Positions 36,401 to 48,247 of a stretch of DNA of 64,000 nt are shown one piece after another. Both the position numbers and the translations under genes were made by a program. The notes beneath the pieces were generated by a model. That model had not been told where the DNA came from, did not search any database, and saw only the letters and a program-made list of their open reading frames with translations. Position 1 is the first letter of the stretch. Each line of letters begins with the position of its first letter. The DNA lies in the NCBI RefSeq assembly GCF_016802725.1, contig NC_052676.1, positions 1,629,433-1,693,432 of the forward strand, read 5' to 3'. The DNA is from Solenopsis invicta (Eukaryota > Arthropoda > Insecta > Hymenoptera > Formicidae).

Positions 36401-37848
36401 TTCTTTAAAATAAGCCAAAGATTTTGATTTTCCAGATATAAATACATAATGTGCATATGTACACATTCATAAAAATGCAAAGCATTTACATATTTATTAT
36501 TCATTACATTTTTTTTAACATTATATTCAATAAAACATTCATATTTTTACGAAAAACATACGCGCTCAAAAAAAAACGCATATTTGCATAAAGAATTTTA
36601 ACATTATAGATAAATGATAAACAGGAGACTCTCAAAATATCATTTCATTTACAGTTACGTTTTTTTTATCGCGTTTTATCGGCGTTCGATTCGAACATGC
36701 TATTGATAATGCACATATGAAAAATATTACGACACGACGCTGAAATAATATTACTGCAAGACTTCAAAACGACCGCGCCGGATTTCCCGAATTAATAGTA
36801 AAATTTCAACATTTTTTTCGCGATTAAAGCGCGAATAATTTCATACTTTCCGGCTTTCGTCCCTACCCCCGCGCGAAATTGCAGGATTTATGACGCTCTC
36901 GTTGATCGATCGACCATTTATGTCGCCTTCCCTTCTTCGGCACGTTTTGTTTACGTCGACTCGAATTACGTACGGCGCTCGTTGTCATAATATTTATCGG
37001 TAAGTCAAAAGTTACCGCGTCGCCCAGGCATTCGCCGTAAATCGGGAGAGTAATACGGCAGCGCGTCGAAATAAATCAAATTCGAGGAAGACACTTTGTA
37101 AAAACGTTGTGTTACGGTCGATGAACCTCGTCGTTGGCCGCCTTGATTAATGCAAGAAATATTTAAATCGCGTACCCATTCTCCGATCACGTTAATGTAT
37201 AATGCATGCTTCGAGGTAAACCACGGCCATTCCTTAATAAATCGCGATACTCCAAAGCGCCGTAAATTCCTTGAAATGAAATCATTTTCGTAATCGCGTG
37301 AGAAAGCCACTTTGACGTGTATATCGTTTAGTCTTTTTTACAGCTTACAAGGCAATTTATAAATTTATAACGCGTAGTTATAAAAGAGAAAAGGAGTAAA
37401 ATCTCCCTTTATGTAAAAATCACGATAAAATACTTTTTTATATAATAATTTTTATTAGGATAAATCGTACGTTAAGATTTTTCTGCACATTACGTTTAAT
37501 GCCATGTAAATTTATTATAAAAGGTATATTTTTCATTATATTATTATTATAATGTAAATCTCATTTCATATTTTGATCGCGTTTTTCTTTTGAACGTAGA
37601 ACGTCCTTCGCCAGCTATAAATCAGACAGAAAGAGAGAAAGAGAGACGCGGCGAATCACTTTATTAAAAAAGGGGAGGGGAAAAAAGGAGGAAAGGAAAC
37701 GCAGATATCAGCGATCGCCGCTTATTGCGCCGAATAGCGCCATATTGCGACATGCTAATGAATTTTTTCCTCCGGCAGGAGCGACAAAAAAAAAGATTAA
37801 TTCACCGCGGGTGCTTCATCGAGGAGGGGAACTAGAAAAGAAGAGATG

Positions 37849-37850
<2 letters not shown>
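33466..37850. other. Intronic sequence, no gene seen
   Basis: 33560-34320 is CpG-rich with pyrimidine tracts (34030-34190). 34340-35340 and 35900-36750 are AT-rich. 35340-35900 is CpG-rich and holds a 175-codon plus frame that I reject as a gene. Confidence 0.55.
35737..35763 (+). repeat. (TCC)n trinucleotide repeat
   Basis: About eight TCC units. They give a serine run in one chance reading frame. Confidence 0.93.

Positions 37851-37933
<83 letters not shown>
37851..37933 (+). repeat. (AC)n microsatellite, 83 bp
   Basis: An uninterrupted AC dinucleotide run, the longest perfect microsatellite in the window. It lies in the 23.4-kb intron. On the transcribed strand it is (GT)n. Confidence 0.98.
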
Positions 37934-37936
<3 letters not shown>

Positions 37937-38300
37937 TAAAAATTAATCCTTTCAACTGTTAAGAACCTCGAGCTTGTTCGGAGGGCGACAAGTGGTCGTA
38001 ATGAACGCTCTAATGAACATGCATAACGAACGCGACCTCGTTAAGCCACGTGGCCGATCGTTAACACGTGTCCTCCTTTTTAACTGTTACCTAGGACCTG
38101 GCGACAAAGGGAGGGAAAAGAGGAAGCCACTGTGCATGGCTGATCTGTCGTGGAAACGGAGTAAAAAATGTTTCGTCTCTCGACGCTTTTCAAACCAGTG
38201 ATTTCGCGACCCAATAAACCTCAAAAAAATATACAGTATACACGATATCCTAATATGACCGGGAAGTGTATCAACACATTAAAATAATTAAAATAGTTAT

Positions 38301-38720
38301 ATCGGCCGAAAGCAAATCTTAGGGCTCAACAATTTTCAAGATGAATTTACAAACATTTACAAGATTCCTAAAACTTAGCTTTTAAAAAAATCCAGAAACG
38401 TAATATCACAAAAATTAAATTGCTAATCAATTTAATAATTTTTAAGCTAACAAACATGTCTAACTATCTCCTCTTCCTCCTTTTTTCCCAAAAACTCAAG
38501 AATTTATTACGAAAAATATTACTTGGATAAATTTTTGACAGTTTTCGGAAAAAAAGGTGGGATAGTAGAGATGCTTATAAGCATCAGAATTATTAAATTA
38601 ATTAGCAATTTAATTTTCGTGATATTGCACTTCTGGATGCTTCTTAAGTTCGACAATTTGGGGAATCTTAAAAATTCGCCTAGAAAATTATTGAACACTT
38701 AAGATCTGCTTTCGACCGGT
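38301..38720. mobile_element. Large foldback element, about 420 bp
   Basis: Left arm 38301 to about 38455 and right arm about 38565-38720 are diverged inverted copies. They share CCGAAAGCAAATCTTA, TCAACAATTTTC, AATATCACAAAAATTAAATT and GCTAATCAATTTAATAATT with scattered substitutions, round a loop of about 100 bp holding CCTCTTCCTCC. No ORF. It lies in the 23.4-kb intron about 2.2 kb from the first coding exon. Confidence 0.75.
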
Positions 38721-39065
38721 GCCATTCTCGTTATTTAAATGTGTCAAAAAAATATCGATGTGAAGATTCGCGAGAAATCCTGCAGAAAGCTCTTAGCAGG
38801 AGGAGCCCGCGGAAATGCGCAAACGAAGTTTCTGTGAGTCTTCCAGACTGAACTTTCTCGCGGGATTTCTTGCTCGCCGAGGGAGTAGCGCAAAGTTATA
38901 AACAGAAAGAAAGCGGAAAGAAACAATCGCGAGCTAATATTAAATAGCTGCATAACGCACAAATTTCCATCGCATTAATTTTTGCAAAAATTGAAGAATT
39001 CAAAATTGAAGAATTCGTCCCTAAAAAGGACACCGTGTATCGTAACACGTCTCGCATTTTATCAT

Positions 39066-39257
39066 TTAAGGATGTACAGGACATTTCTCAAAACAAGAAA
39101 AAATGTAAAAATAATTTAATTTTTAATAACCATTAAACTAATATGTTATTAAATAAAAATATAATTCTCACACAACTTTCATATGCACATAGTTTATTTG
39201 CAGTGTTAATATTAAACACACATCCAAATTTTATTGTACGTCCGATACATCCTTAAA
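39066..39257. mobile_element. Dispersed repeat family B, internally deleted copy
   Basis: 192 bp between TTTAAGGATGTACAGGACAT and GTCCGATACATCCTTAAA, which form an 18-bp inverted end pair with two mismatches. It contains only the first 40 bp or so and the last 150 bp or so of the full unit (TAACCATTAAACTAATATG; ACAACTTTCATATGCACATA). It defines the ends of the family best. Confidence 0.8.
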
Positions 39258-40188
39258 AATTTCACGAGACATTTGCACTTCATTTCACATGTTTTCCATG
39301 CCAAGAGTTTGCAATGGCCACTGTATGCCCAAGGCGGCTGCATACGTATATTCCACAGTAAAATTAATCCATCCATTATCGATTTTGCAAAATTAATTAA
39401 TTATATATGCATATATAATATCGTAATTTTATACACATATATTAGCCAAGGAATGTGCGGTTGGAGAGAACGACATTCTGTAACGCACCCTCCGGGTACT
39501 CCGCACGCACCCTCTACGCACGAGGAGCGATGGCACGTGCGAAGGGGAATGGGGAAGAGGGGTGCGTGTAGATCGGAAGCCAATTAATATCTAGACAGGG
39601 GCACGCCCTCCCTCCCCCTCCCCCCTCCCGTTGTCTCCGCCAATACACCTGGCTGAATAATCCCGCTGAAACATAACTGCGTGAGCAGCGTGATATACTC
39701 GCGCCATGGGGCTCGCTTGTCAGCGACGGGACCCCCATAAACTCTCGGCCGCGCGATAACGGGGTTAACTCGACGGTTACCTCGTTATTTCGATGCGAGA
39801 TCTCCGGGAGATTGTAACGAGGCGTCGTTCCGTACCCGCGCACCGCCGCGATAATTATGCCGGACATCCCGAGGCCAATCACCTAAACGATCCTCCCAAA
39901 AATGGGGAAAAATGCGGATGGTTTCGGGTTTCGGGGGAATTTATTCGGCAACGCTTTGATAAAAATTTCGAAAAAAAAAAAAATTAGTTGTTTAGATTCT
40001 CTGAGCATTTTCGTGTAACGGATGTACTATAAACTTTCGTTTTTCAACCGATAATCATGTACGCTGCAATTGCATTTATGTTTCAGCTACTTTCTAGTTC
40101 AAGTTGAAATGCATTTTCCTTGTCAATCCGGGCATAACTGTCCAATAATCGAAAGTAAATGTGCTAGATTGGCTTGCTCGATCGAAAG

Positions 40189-40853
40189 TAGAGATGCGTG
40201 AGCTAGTCGAATATATGAATCGAATCGATTCGAATCAGGTAACATGTGATTCGATTCGGATTTGAATCTCTATGTTTTGAACCTAACTATTCGAAAATTT
40301 CGAATCTAAGATTTAAGTACGAATCGCATATATTGACAATTTTACAAAATCATATTTAAAATTATTTTATCATAATTAGTATTATTTTGCTTTTAATATA
40401 AACATCTTTTATTATTGTCTGTATATTAATATTCAACTTAGTGATAATTATGTTTTGCTAATTAAAAATTCTGTATCAACAATTCAATTCGATTCGATTC
40501 GAATTTGAATCTCTGTAATTCGAATTATTCAAAAATTTCGAATTTAAGAAGTTCAAGTACGAATCGTATACTTACAATATAATAAAATCATATTGAAAAT
40601 AACTTTATAATCAATTGTGTTTTTTTGCAATAATATAGAAATCTTTTAGATCAAGATCTATGACCGTTAAAGCTTGTCAATTTATTTGCGTTTTCGTTTA
40701 TCAGTCGAGATATTCTTATTTAGAAATCTTTTGTTATTGCCTAGCTGTATATTAATGTTCAACTTAATAATAATTGTGTTGTTAATTAAACGTTATCACA
40801 CATCAACGATTCGATTCAATTCAACATATAGAAAACCTAACCGCACGTCTCTA
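40189..40853. mobile_element. hAT-like non-autonomous element with internal tandem duplication
   Basis: Ends TAGAGATGCG (40189-40198) and CGCACGTCTCTA (40842-40853) are inverted and resemble hAT-type TAG(A/G)GATG-CG termini. The flanking 8 bp (ATCGAAAG and GTTGAAGG) are only partly alike, so a target duplication is doubtful. Inside, two diverged copies of one unit (about 40248-40490 and 40491-40825) share GATTCGAATTTGAATCTCT, AAAATTTCGAAT, AAGTACGAATCG and GTATATTAATATTCAACTTA. The second has about 85 extra bases. No transposase. The right end is 22 nt from the donor at 40875. Confidence 0.6.
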
Positions 40854-40875
40854 GTTGAAGGGATTCGTTACTTAC

Positions 40876-40920
40876 CTTGTAGATCTCGTCGACGAGCCTG
40901 GTGAGTTCCTCGGTTTCCAT
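40876..40920 (-). CDS. IRSp53: First coding exon, IRSp53/BAIAP2-like IMD protein, residues 1-15
   Basis: Minus-strand exon encoding METEELTRLVDEIYK. The ATG (40920-40918) is preceded by an in-frame TGA 39 nt upstream (40959-40957), so it is the first possible start in this frame. It has A/T-rich context (CATC before ATGGAA). The exon ends in a strong 5' splice site, CAAG|GTAAGTAA, with GT at 40875-40874, in phase 0. In vertebrate IRSp53 the matching N-terminus is an EEMHRLTENVYK-type sequence whose first coding exon also ends after Tyr-Lys (recalled, not searched). The first IMD helix starts here. The next coding exon is 23.4 kb away at 17390-17465. It was found by eye because it is far too short for an ORF search. 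A hAT-like repeat ends 22 nt past the donor. Confidence 0.88.
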
Positions 40921-41049
40921 GATGAAAACTCCGCTTTTTCCGGCTTCACAAGATGCTCATATTTTTCCGTCCTCCCGAGACCGGATCTCACGTGGCCGTC
41001 CCGCTTTCCTGTACTCGATCGTGATGCACGTTCGATATAATCGCGCACT
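40921..41049 (-). other. IRSp53: 5' leader portion of the first coding exon, with acceptor and branch site
   Basis: 129 nt of untranslated leader. On the minus strand the exon is preceded by CGGCTTTTTTTTCCTTGCAG (acceptor AG at 41051-41050; the following AG makes a 2-nt shift possible). A CTAATC branch-site match has its A near 41080, about 30 nt upstream. An acceptor here means at least one further non-coding exon lies upstream, at higher coordinates. The leader contains a four-codon uORF (40960-40946). Confidence 0.8.
40946..40960 (-). promoter_or_regulatory. Short upstream ORF in the leader
   Basis: ATG AGC ATC TTG TGA lies 26 nt upstream of the main start and in another frame. It is the last ATG before the main start. 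Such a minimal uORF can lower or tune translation of the main ORF. Whether it is used is unknown. Confidence 0.45.
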
Positions 41050-43625
41050 CTGCAAGGAAAAAAAAGCCGAACGGCAAAGATTAGATTGTCGCGTAATTCC
41101 ATCGGATCGGTTCGTTAAAATAAACATACGTGTACAAGTCAATTTAATTAAATTTGTAATAAAGCGTTAAGAAGAGTCTTGAAAGTCATCGATCGCGTTC
41201 TCTACTGATAGCGAAACAAGTAATGGCAACGAACCCTTTGCAACGGATGTAAGTGAGCAGCGCAGCGAAAAGCTGTCGAAATAATTGGGAAACTTCGTTA
41301 AAAAATATTTCATTTACAAATCAACTGATTTAGCTCATATTTTGCCTCGGTGCAATTAAGGCACTCGAATATCTACTAGCGAAAATACAGTTTGAAAAAG
41401 TTCAATCGTTTCTGAAAAAATTTGCCAACGAACAGCCAGACGCTGCAAAATTATTGGGTTGTTACACAAGTTCGGCACACTTATCTTCTTTTTTCTTTCA
41501 ATAAAACAGTTCTCATCGAGTAACAACCTAATATAAACCAGTTTACTGCGCTACTTATACTTGATAAATAAAATACCATCGCGATATGCAACAATGTTAA
41601 CAATTCCGCCAGAGATAATTAAAATAGCCTGATGTCTTAATTTAGATTTCCATTGGATAATATGCGGCGCTGTCGCGTTCTTCCTCGGAACTTACAAATT
41701 TTTTTTTGAATGTTTCAACACGCAAATCTGTGAATTCTCTCGCGGGTCTTTGACTCCACTGGCATTTCTCTACGCATATCCACCTAACTATTTATCCATT
41801 ACTGTGTTTTTATGATAATGATCGCTAATAGAAAAGCGCATTCCTCGCTCGATTGTGACCAGTCGGCTGGAATCTCGAAACGCCGCGCCACTTCGCGGCT
41901 AAGCACAGGCTAGGCATTACTCATACATAGAACGAGAGAGGTCACGTTTCCCAAGTACTTTCATTCCGCAAGGACACCCGGTATGCGCGAGCGGCCACGG
42001 GAGAGCCGCATAACTTCGCCGCTTTTATCTTTCGACGCGGATCTACGGGCCGCGCGTTAAAGTTGTTCACGGATCGAGACGATCGAGGAACGCGGCTGAA
42101 TCTTTCGTTAACTGTGCATAAAAACACATAAAAATGTAATTATCGCGATCACGCGCGCCAATAGATTTGCAGGGGAAAGTTGCTGAATGCACGTACCAGT
42201 CCCCTAAGCGTACCTGTTCGATATTTTACATTTTTGCTTCACGTAAGCACCAATTAATAACAAAAATACAAGATAAATAAAAAATGTTGTAGAATATTTT
42301 ACCTTCGTTGTACATACATATTTACAATTATTATAAAAATTATATACATTATATTTTTATAAACTCTATCAATTTTCCTAATTCGTAGCACCTCAAATTT
42401 TACTATAAAGAAATGATACTAACGTTGTAAGATTGATATGTGAAGAAATATATGAATAAAAATATGTCAATTACAAAAATTGAAACCAGTTTTATTTCGG
42501 TATTCTTACTTTTCAATATTGTTATTTATTAATTATTGAATATTTGATCGCTTTTTCGATAAATTATTAATAAAATAAATATTATATTAATGGTTCCTTG
42601 TACTTTTAATTGCTTTAATTCATAAATTCGATATTTTCAAACATGATTCGATTTGAAAGACCACAGGTATGCCTTAGACGACCGGTTTTTAAAATTACAC
42701 CTTTCGCAGCATGTTACAGAAAAACTTATAACAAATTAATCTGTTATTACTGAAAGGTTTAACATGTAATAATAGATGAAGTATCAAGCTACAATTTCGA
42801 ACTTTCAATTTGAATCTAAACGCAAAATACAATAAAAAAATTTTGACAACTCTCCCCTAATTATTTCGTTCATTGCGTAAACAAAATAGGGACAGAAATT
42901 AACGTGAAATATATGGCTGCTTCTTTTTTTTTAAATCATCGCAAATGTTACTGACAATTTAATAACGCATTCTTCTACGCGCGTTTCTGTCACTGACAGA
43001 AACAGATGGATCTTTACTCGACGATTTGTCTGAAAAATCGAGAGAGAAAGGAAAATATCTCCAAACTCACGATGTATTAAGAAACACTTGCACACACGCA
43101 ATGTTTCACGAGCAATTTGTAACGCGAATAAATTCGTGTATTTTAGCAAGGTACACGAACGGCAAAGGTAAACGCCGCAAATAATTGCAATTGCACGCAA
43201 CGTCGACGTCACTACGAGAACGGGCGGCGATTGTGAGAGTGTCACGTGCGAAATACGAAAGAGTAAACCGGCGACTGCAAACGAAATATCAATCGCCGCG
43301 ACTCCGCGGGCGTATATATAACATAATAGACCGATTAATAATAAAGCGGCTGCCTCGACTCACCATGCCCGGCCGAGCGTGCTTAATTAATAAATTGACG
43401 TTTCATAAATTAATCCACGCGACTCCGAATTCACAAAGTTCAACGGGCTGTTTAAACTTTATCAATAATCCCGACGGCCCGAGCAATTTGTCAGTTTGTT
43501 GCTCGTTATTTTTCACGTTTTACGTTATGTCGGTATCGATGGAGAACGAGTGGACGAGGGAGAAAAAGGGAGAAAAGAAACGGAATATCCTCAAAGTCTA
43601 TGTAATCAAATACGAATATTTTTAA
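41050..43625. other. Probable first intron, no gene seen
   Basis: The intron end (acceptor side) is at 41050-41100. The rest is mixed, AT-rich at 42230-42950. No exon recognised. Confidence 0.5.
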
Positions 43626-44204
43626 TTAAGGATGTACGGGTCGTATCTCAAAACATTATAAAAACATAAAAATTTCATAGAACATTCTAGTATTACGTTT
43701 GAGTATATGTGTAAAATTTAAGCACAATTCACGTACTGGTTTAAAAGTTATTTAACTTTTTTTTATTCATACTCTTTGATTCTTACGTAAAATCGCGTTT
43801 TGTAATATTAATATTGTATTCATACTAATATCATGATTCATATACTAGTATATTAATAATATAATTATATGCAAAACTTATTTACATCTGTAGAAGAAAT
43901 AATTACCAATTAAATCAAGATTTTCACATATACTAAAAAAACTCTAATAAATATTCGTGCAAAAATTTATTTAAATCAACTTGCTCGTTTAAAAGTTATT
44001 TATTTAAAACTGCAGCAAAATGTAATAATTTTCGCTGCAAAAATCGTCATAAATCCAATTTTTCATTCTTTTCTTCTTTGCAACCTCGAGCATTCACGAT
44101 CAAAATTTTTTCTTGTTGATTAGGAAAAAAAAAGAAACCTAGGGAAACCTTCAGTTTTCAAATTTCAACAACTTTTAGCTCATCGTATAGCCAAACATCC
44201 TCAA
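43626..44204 (+). mobile_element. Dispersed repeat family A, copy 3
   Basis: Begins TTAAGGATGTACGGGTCGTA, then TCTCAAAACATTA, and ends CCAAACATCCTCAA. It is closely similar to copy 2 throughout (GTATTACGTTTGAGTATATG, TAAAATCGCGTTTTGTAATA, ATTTTCGCTGCAAAAATCG, GAAACCTAGGGAAACCTTCA). An AT-rich insertion sits near 43800-43870. It is in the inferred first intron. Confidence 0.82.
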
Positions 44205-46326
44205 ATTTTGCCAGACAAATTTAAAAAAAAAAAAAAATCGAGAGCGAATGAAAGTTCCGCCGGCGAAATTATCAATCCATTCGAAATGTGTAATCAAACG
44301 GTATCGTGATTCGATGAACGGAAATGTTGCGAGCGTAACGGGCGGGACGCTCGTTCGATTTGTTAAATCTCGTCGATCCGCGTTGCACACGCGCGCGTGC
44401 GACAAGCGTCCGCGAAGCGGAGCGGAGCGGCGCCGCGCGGCGCGTTCGATCGTGATCTCAATACGGAGCCATAGGAGATTCGATTAAACGATGAAAGCGC
44501 CGCAAAATTCAACGCGGCCTATCGAAAACGCCGGCTCATTCTCTCTCTCGCTCTCTCGCTCTTTCGACCGGCGTTCGCGAATTTCGCCGACGCAACTTCG
44601 CAAACGCTCGCTCACCCCGAAAGCTTTCAAGCGAATTAAATTCTCTCGAATCGTTTACGATAAAATGTTTCCCTTTAATCTCTCTAATCACCGACGCGCT
44701 CTGCAAACTTTCGCGAATTTAACAGGCGGACGTGACTAGGGACGCTTCGAAAATATCGATACCACACGCTCGCGCTCGATTGCTAATATCGATGGATCGG
44801 TGCTCGATAGTTCTTGGCGGGTAGCAGACGATAGATTCGAGACGAACTCGGGGCTCGCGAGAGGATAAAATGAATATATAAATAATCATAAATAATTAAG
44901 GCCAGAGCGCACGCGCGCACACACACACGACATAATCGCCGCCAGCTCGTCGAATCGTGTTCGTTAAAATAGGTAATAATAACGAAATTAATTAATAATA
45001 TGCTAGCTTTATAAATACGTTTTACCCCGCGATACACACGCACGCACGCGCGCGTGTTAGTTATAAATTACGTTAATTTAATAATTAATTCTATTAATTA
45101 TAAACACAGCGGTAGAAAGTCAAACAGATTAATGGATAAATATACACGGCCGTTAAATATGAATCCTCTCGATGATAATCATTGTTTGCTCGAAATCGCG
45201 TTCGAAACCGCTGTAGCACGAACTGACGCCCGCCGCCGCTATCAATCACGTGCATCGCATCGGTGCATCGAACTTGCGCTCAGCGTTACTTTCTTCGTTA
45301 CGAGATCCGTATTGTTACATCACCCGGCGTGAATACGTTTATTAGAGCGGTCGGAGAACCCGTACCCTCTCACGCCTCTCTTTCATTCTCCCCCCTCCTC
45401 ATCCTCCTCCTACGGAATTTAATTCCGCTTTCTCCGGGCTGACTTATCGAAACCATATTTGCATGAACTATAAGCAGAGGCGTGTAACAGCGCCGAGGAG
45501 GTAATCGATTAATGCAGCTGCATAGCTAATTGGATCGGTTAATCCTTTGGTGTTTTGATAAACGAAAATTTGTCACAAATATAAAAATGACGCTGTTATA
45601 TTTTTAATGACAGGGCGACCGACTCCATGTAAAAAATTTGCCATTTAAAACATCCGGTCCGTCCTGCCTGAAAAGAGTTTGAGCTATCGCGAATTAATAT
45701 TAAAATTTCCAGATTAATAAATTCATAAAATGTTAAATTCACCGGTCTTCGTTCACACTTAAATTAATTTATCAGAATATCCGGGCAAATCAAAAATAAA
45801 ATTTTTAGATTTGTATATACGTCGAGCGTTATTCACTAGTCTCCATTCGCTTAATATAATTTTTCAGAATGTCCACATATTTCATTATTTTAAAAAGATT
45901 AAAATTATCTAACTCTCCCTGATCTAATTTTCCACATCTCCTGAATCAATCAATTTCCTCGGCATTTATTACATCCGTTCTTTGAAAAGAGATTTTTTGC
46001 TCCATTTAACGGATCAGCGATTCTGAAACTTATCGGTCCGCAATGTTACGGAGAAGAAAAAGGAAAGGAACGGATAGATCCATACACGTCGGTATTAACA
46101 TATAACGCCCTGCCGTACAACGCGTGCCTACGCCTACGTGCTGCAGGTGCAATCGGGAGTTTTCTGCCTGCGGGGACATCGACGGACCGTTCCGTAACCG
46201 TTACGACAGAACCGCCGGACGGGACGGCATTCCTCGGCGATCTCTCAATGTGATCCCGTGAATGAATCCTCGCGTCCTGGAAACTTTGCGGATCTCACGT
46301 TGAAAAACAGAACTGCGCGCGTGGAC
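44205..46326. other. Probable first intron, no gene seen
   Basis: CpG-rich at 44240-45420, then mixed. The AT-rich 45540-45960 shows no repeat match that I can confirm. Confidence 0.5.
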
Positions 46327-46842
46327 TTGAGAATGTTTTGGTTAAATGCGAGCTAAAAGAGTTATCGAAATTTAAAACCGGAAGACTTCTCTGAATTTAT
46401 TCATTTTTTTTTGGTCAACAATAAAAAATTTTAATCACAAATGCCCGAGTTTTGGTCTAAAACTAGCTGCAAAGAAAACAATAAGAAATTTAATTTATGA
46501 TTTTTCCAGAAAATTACTATAATTTTGCTACAGTTTTAAATAAATAATTTTTAAGCGAGTAAGTAGATTTAAAAAAAATTAAGCATGAATATTTATTAAT
46601 TTTATTAGTATATGTAAAAATATTGATTTAATTTGTAATGCTACTTCCCTATCAAATTTGCAAATAAATACTGCAAAACGCTATTTTACACGAGGATAAA
46701 TAAATAAAAAAAATTAAATAACTTTTAAACCAATAAGTAAATTCTGCTCAAATTTTATACAGATACTCAAACGTAATACTAGAATATTTCATAAAATTTT
46801 TATATCTTTTGTAATGTTTTGAGATATGATAAGTATCCTTAA
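46327..46842 (-). mobile_element. Dispersed repeat family A, copy 4 (reverse)
   Basis: Reverse-oriented copy. The plus strand starts TTGAGAATGTTTTGGTTAAA and ends GAGATATGATAAGTATCCTT, followed by AA. It contains the complement of every family landmark, such as AAATAACTTTTAAACCAATA and CAGATACTCAAACGTAATAC. With copy 3 it forms an inverted pair about 2.1 kb apart. Confidence 0.82.
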
Positions 46843-48247
46843 TTCACCTTTATCGGCTTCAAAATTCAATGTTCTCTTTTCTGCAATTTTGTTGTGTTTA
46901 AATAAACATAATTTTGTGCAAAACACGTCTATATATATAACAAATGTTTTTTTAAAAAAAAATCATAAAAGTAAACTATAATTTTGTGGCTGGCAAAAGT
47001 GAATCCTCTTTAACTCTTAACTTACGAGTTGAAAAAAGTTACCCTTCTAATATCGTGGATCCACTCCTTTATTTTTCAAAGGCTAATAAAATAAAACTCT
47101 TAATCTTAAGAGCATATTTATTATATCTTTTTCATGTTTGGATCCTCATTTATATTCAATAGAAAGATTCAATATAGCTCGAATAGGACCACCTCCTAAA
47201 TTAAAAATTAAGAATGATAGAGAAACTATTCCGAGGTATTTAGCGTTTATAATTTATCATAATTTTCGTTTCTCTACTTTCGTCGTTGACTAACATTCGT
47301 CAAAGGGGTTTGACATTTAAAATTAAAATTTACGGACTTGCGATAAAAAAATCGTAAACAAGGAACATATATAAATGTTCGCCCTCCATCCAATGCATCC
47401 TGCATAGAAGCGTAATGATGAGCGCGCGTGCGATATCGAGAAGAGAGTTTATTAGCGACGCGGTATTTTTCCTTTTTCAAGGCCAGAGCGCGAGACGGGG
47501 TGGGAAGTCTATAGAACTAGTTCTATAAACGAGATTCCACGAGCTGTAAATTGGCGCGAGAAAAAAGCGCACACGCACCTCCAAAGCAGCGGTTTTATCT
47601 CTTTCTTTTCTCCGCGAGCTAAAACATCCTTGGCTTTCAAAGCCTCCCCTCTCCCCCCCTCCCTCCCCTTTCCTATCCTTGCACCCGTGCTCTTCCTGTT
47701 CCCATTCCCCCTCCCTCTCTTACATCGTAGCTTTAATTATCGCCTCAAAGAGCCCCGCCCTTTTGCTTTATTTATCCATCGATGACGTTCCCTTATCCCG
47801 CACCGTCAAAGAAATCCTCAGGGACGTTAATTAACCTTCGAACGTAAAAAAAAAAAAAGAAGCGGGACTGCAAAAACGAATATGGGTGCGCCCATATTCA
47901 TTGCAATAATGAAAGGAAGGAAACTATTCTTTAACCCCTTTTCGCTGCACGCCCTACCACATAGCGCTTCCGACACAAAGTAGGATCCCGATAGCTTCCA
48001 TTTCACGATGAGCGACGCGTAATCACACGTAGCTTACTTTCGTGTGTGAATCAATGTAATTTATAAATTCAATCTCACCAAATGTAAATAAATTTTGCGC
48101 ATAATGTTAATTTCGCTCGAAGAATTAAATTAATTTCATTAAGAGAAATTCCGTTGGAAGAATTAAAAGAAAAATATGAAGAAGAACGAGAATACGATTC
48201 GAATTCAGAAAAAAAATTTTGTAAATTAATAATCCACAATTCTGCTG
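46843..48247. other. Probable first intron, no gene seen
   Basis: AT-rich to 47350, then mixed with a pyrimidine-rich tract at 47640-47720. TATAGAACTAGTTCTATA (47508-47525) is a perfect 18-bp palindrome. No gene. Confidence 0.55.

Noticed and set aside
40872..41102. 76-codon minus-strand frame across the first coding exon
   Set aside because: Different frame from the IMD start. It crosses the acceptor at 41050 and ends past the donor, so it is a shadow of the real exon.
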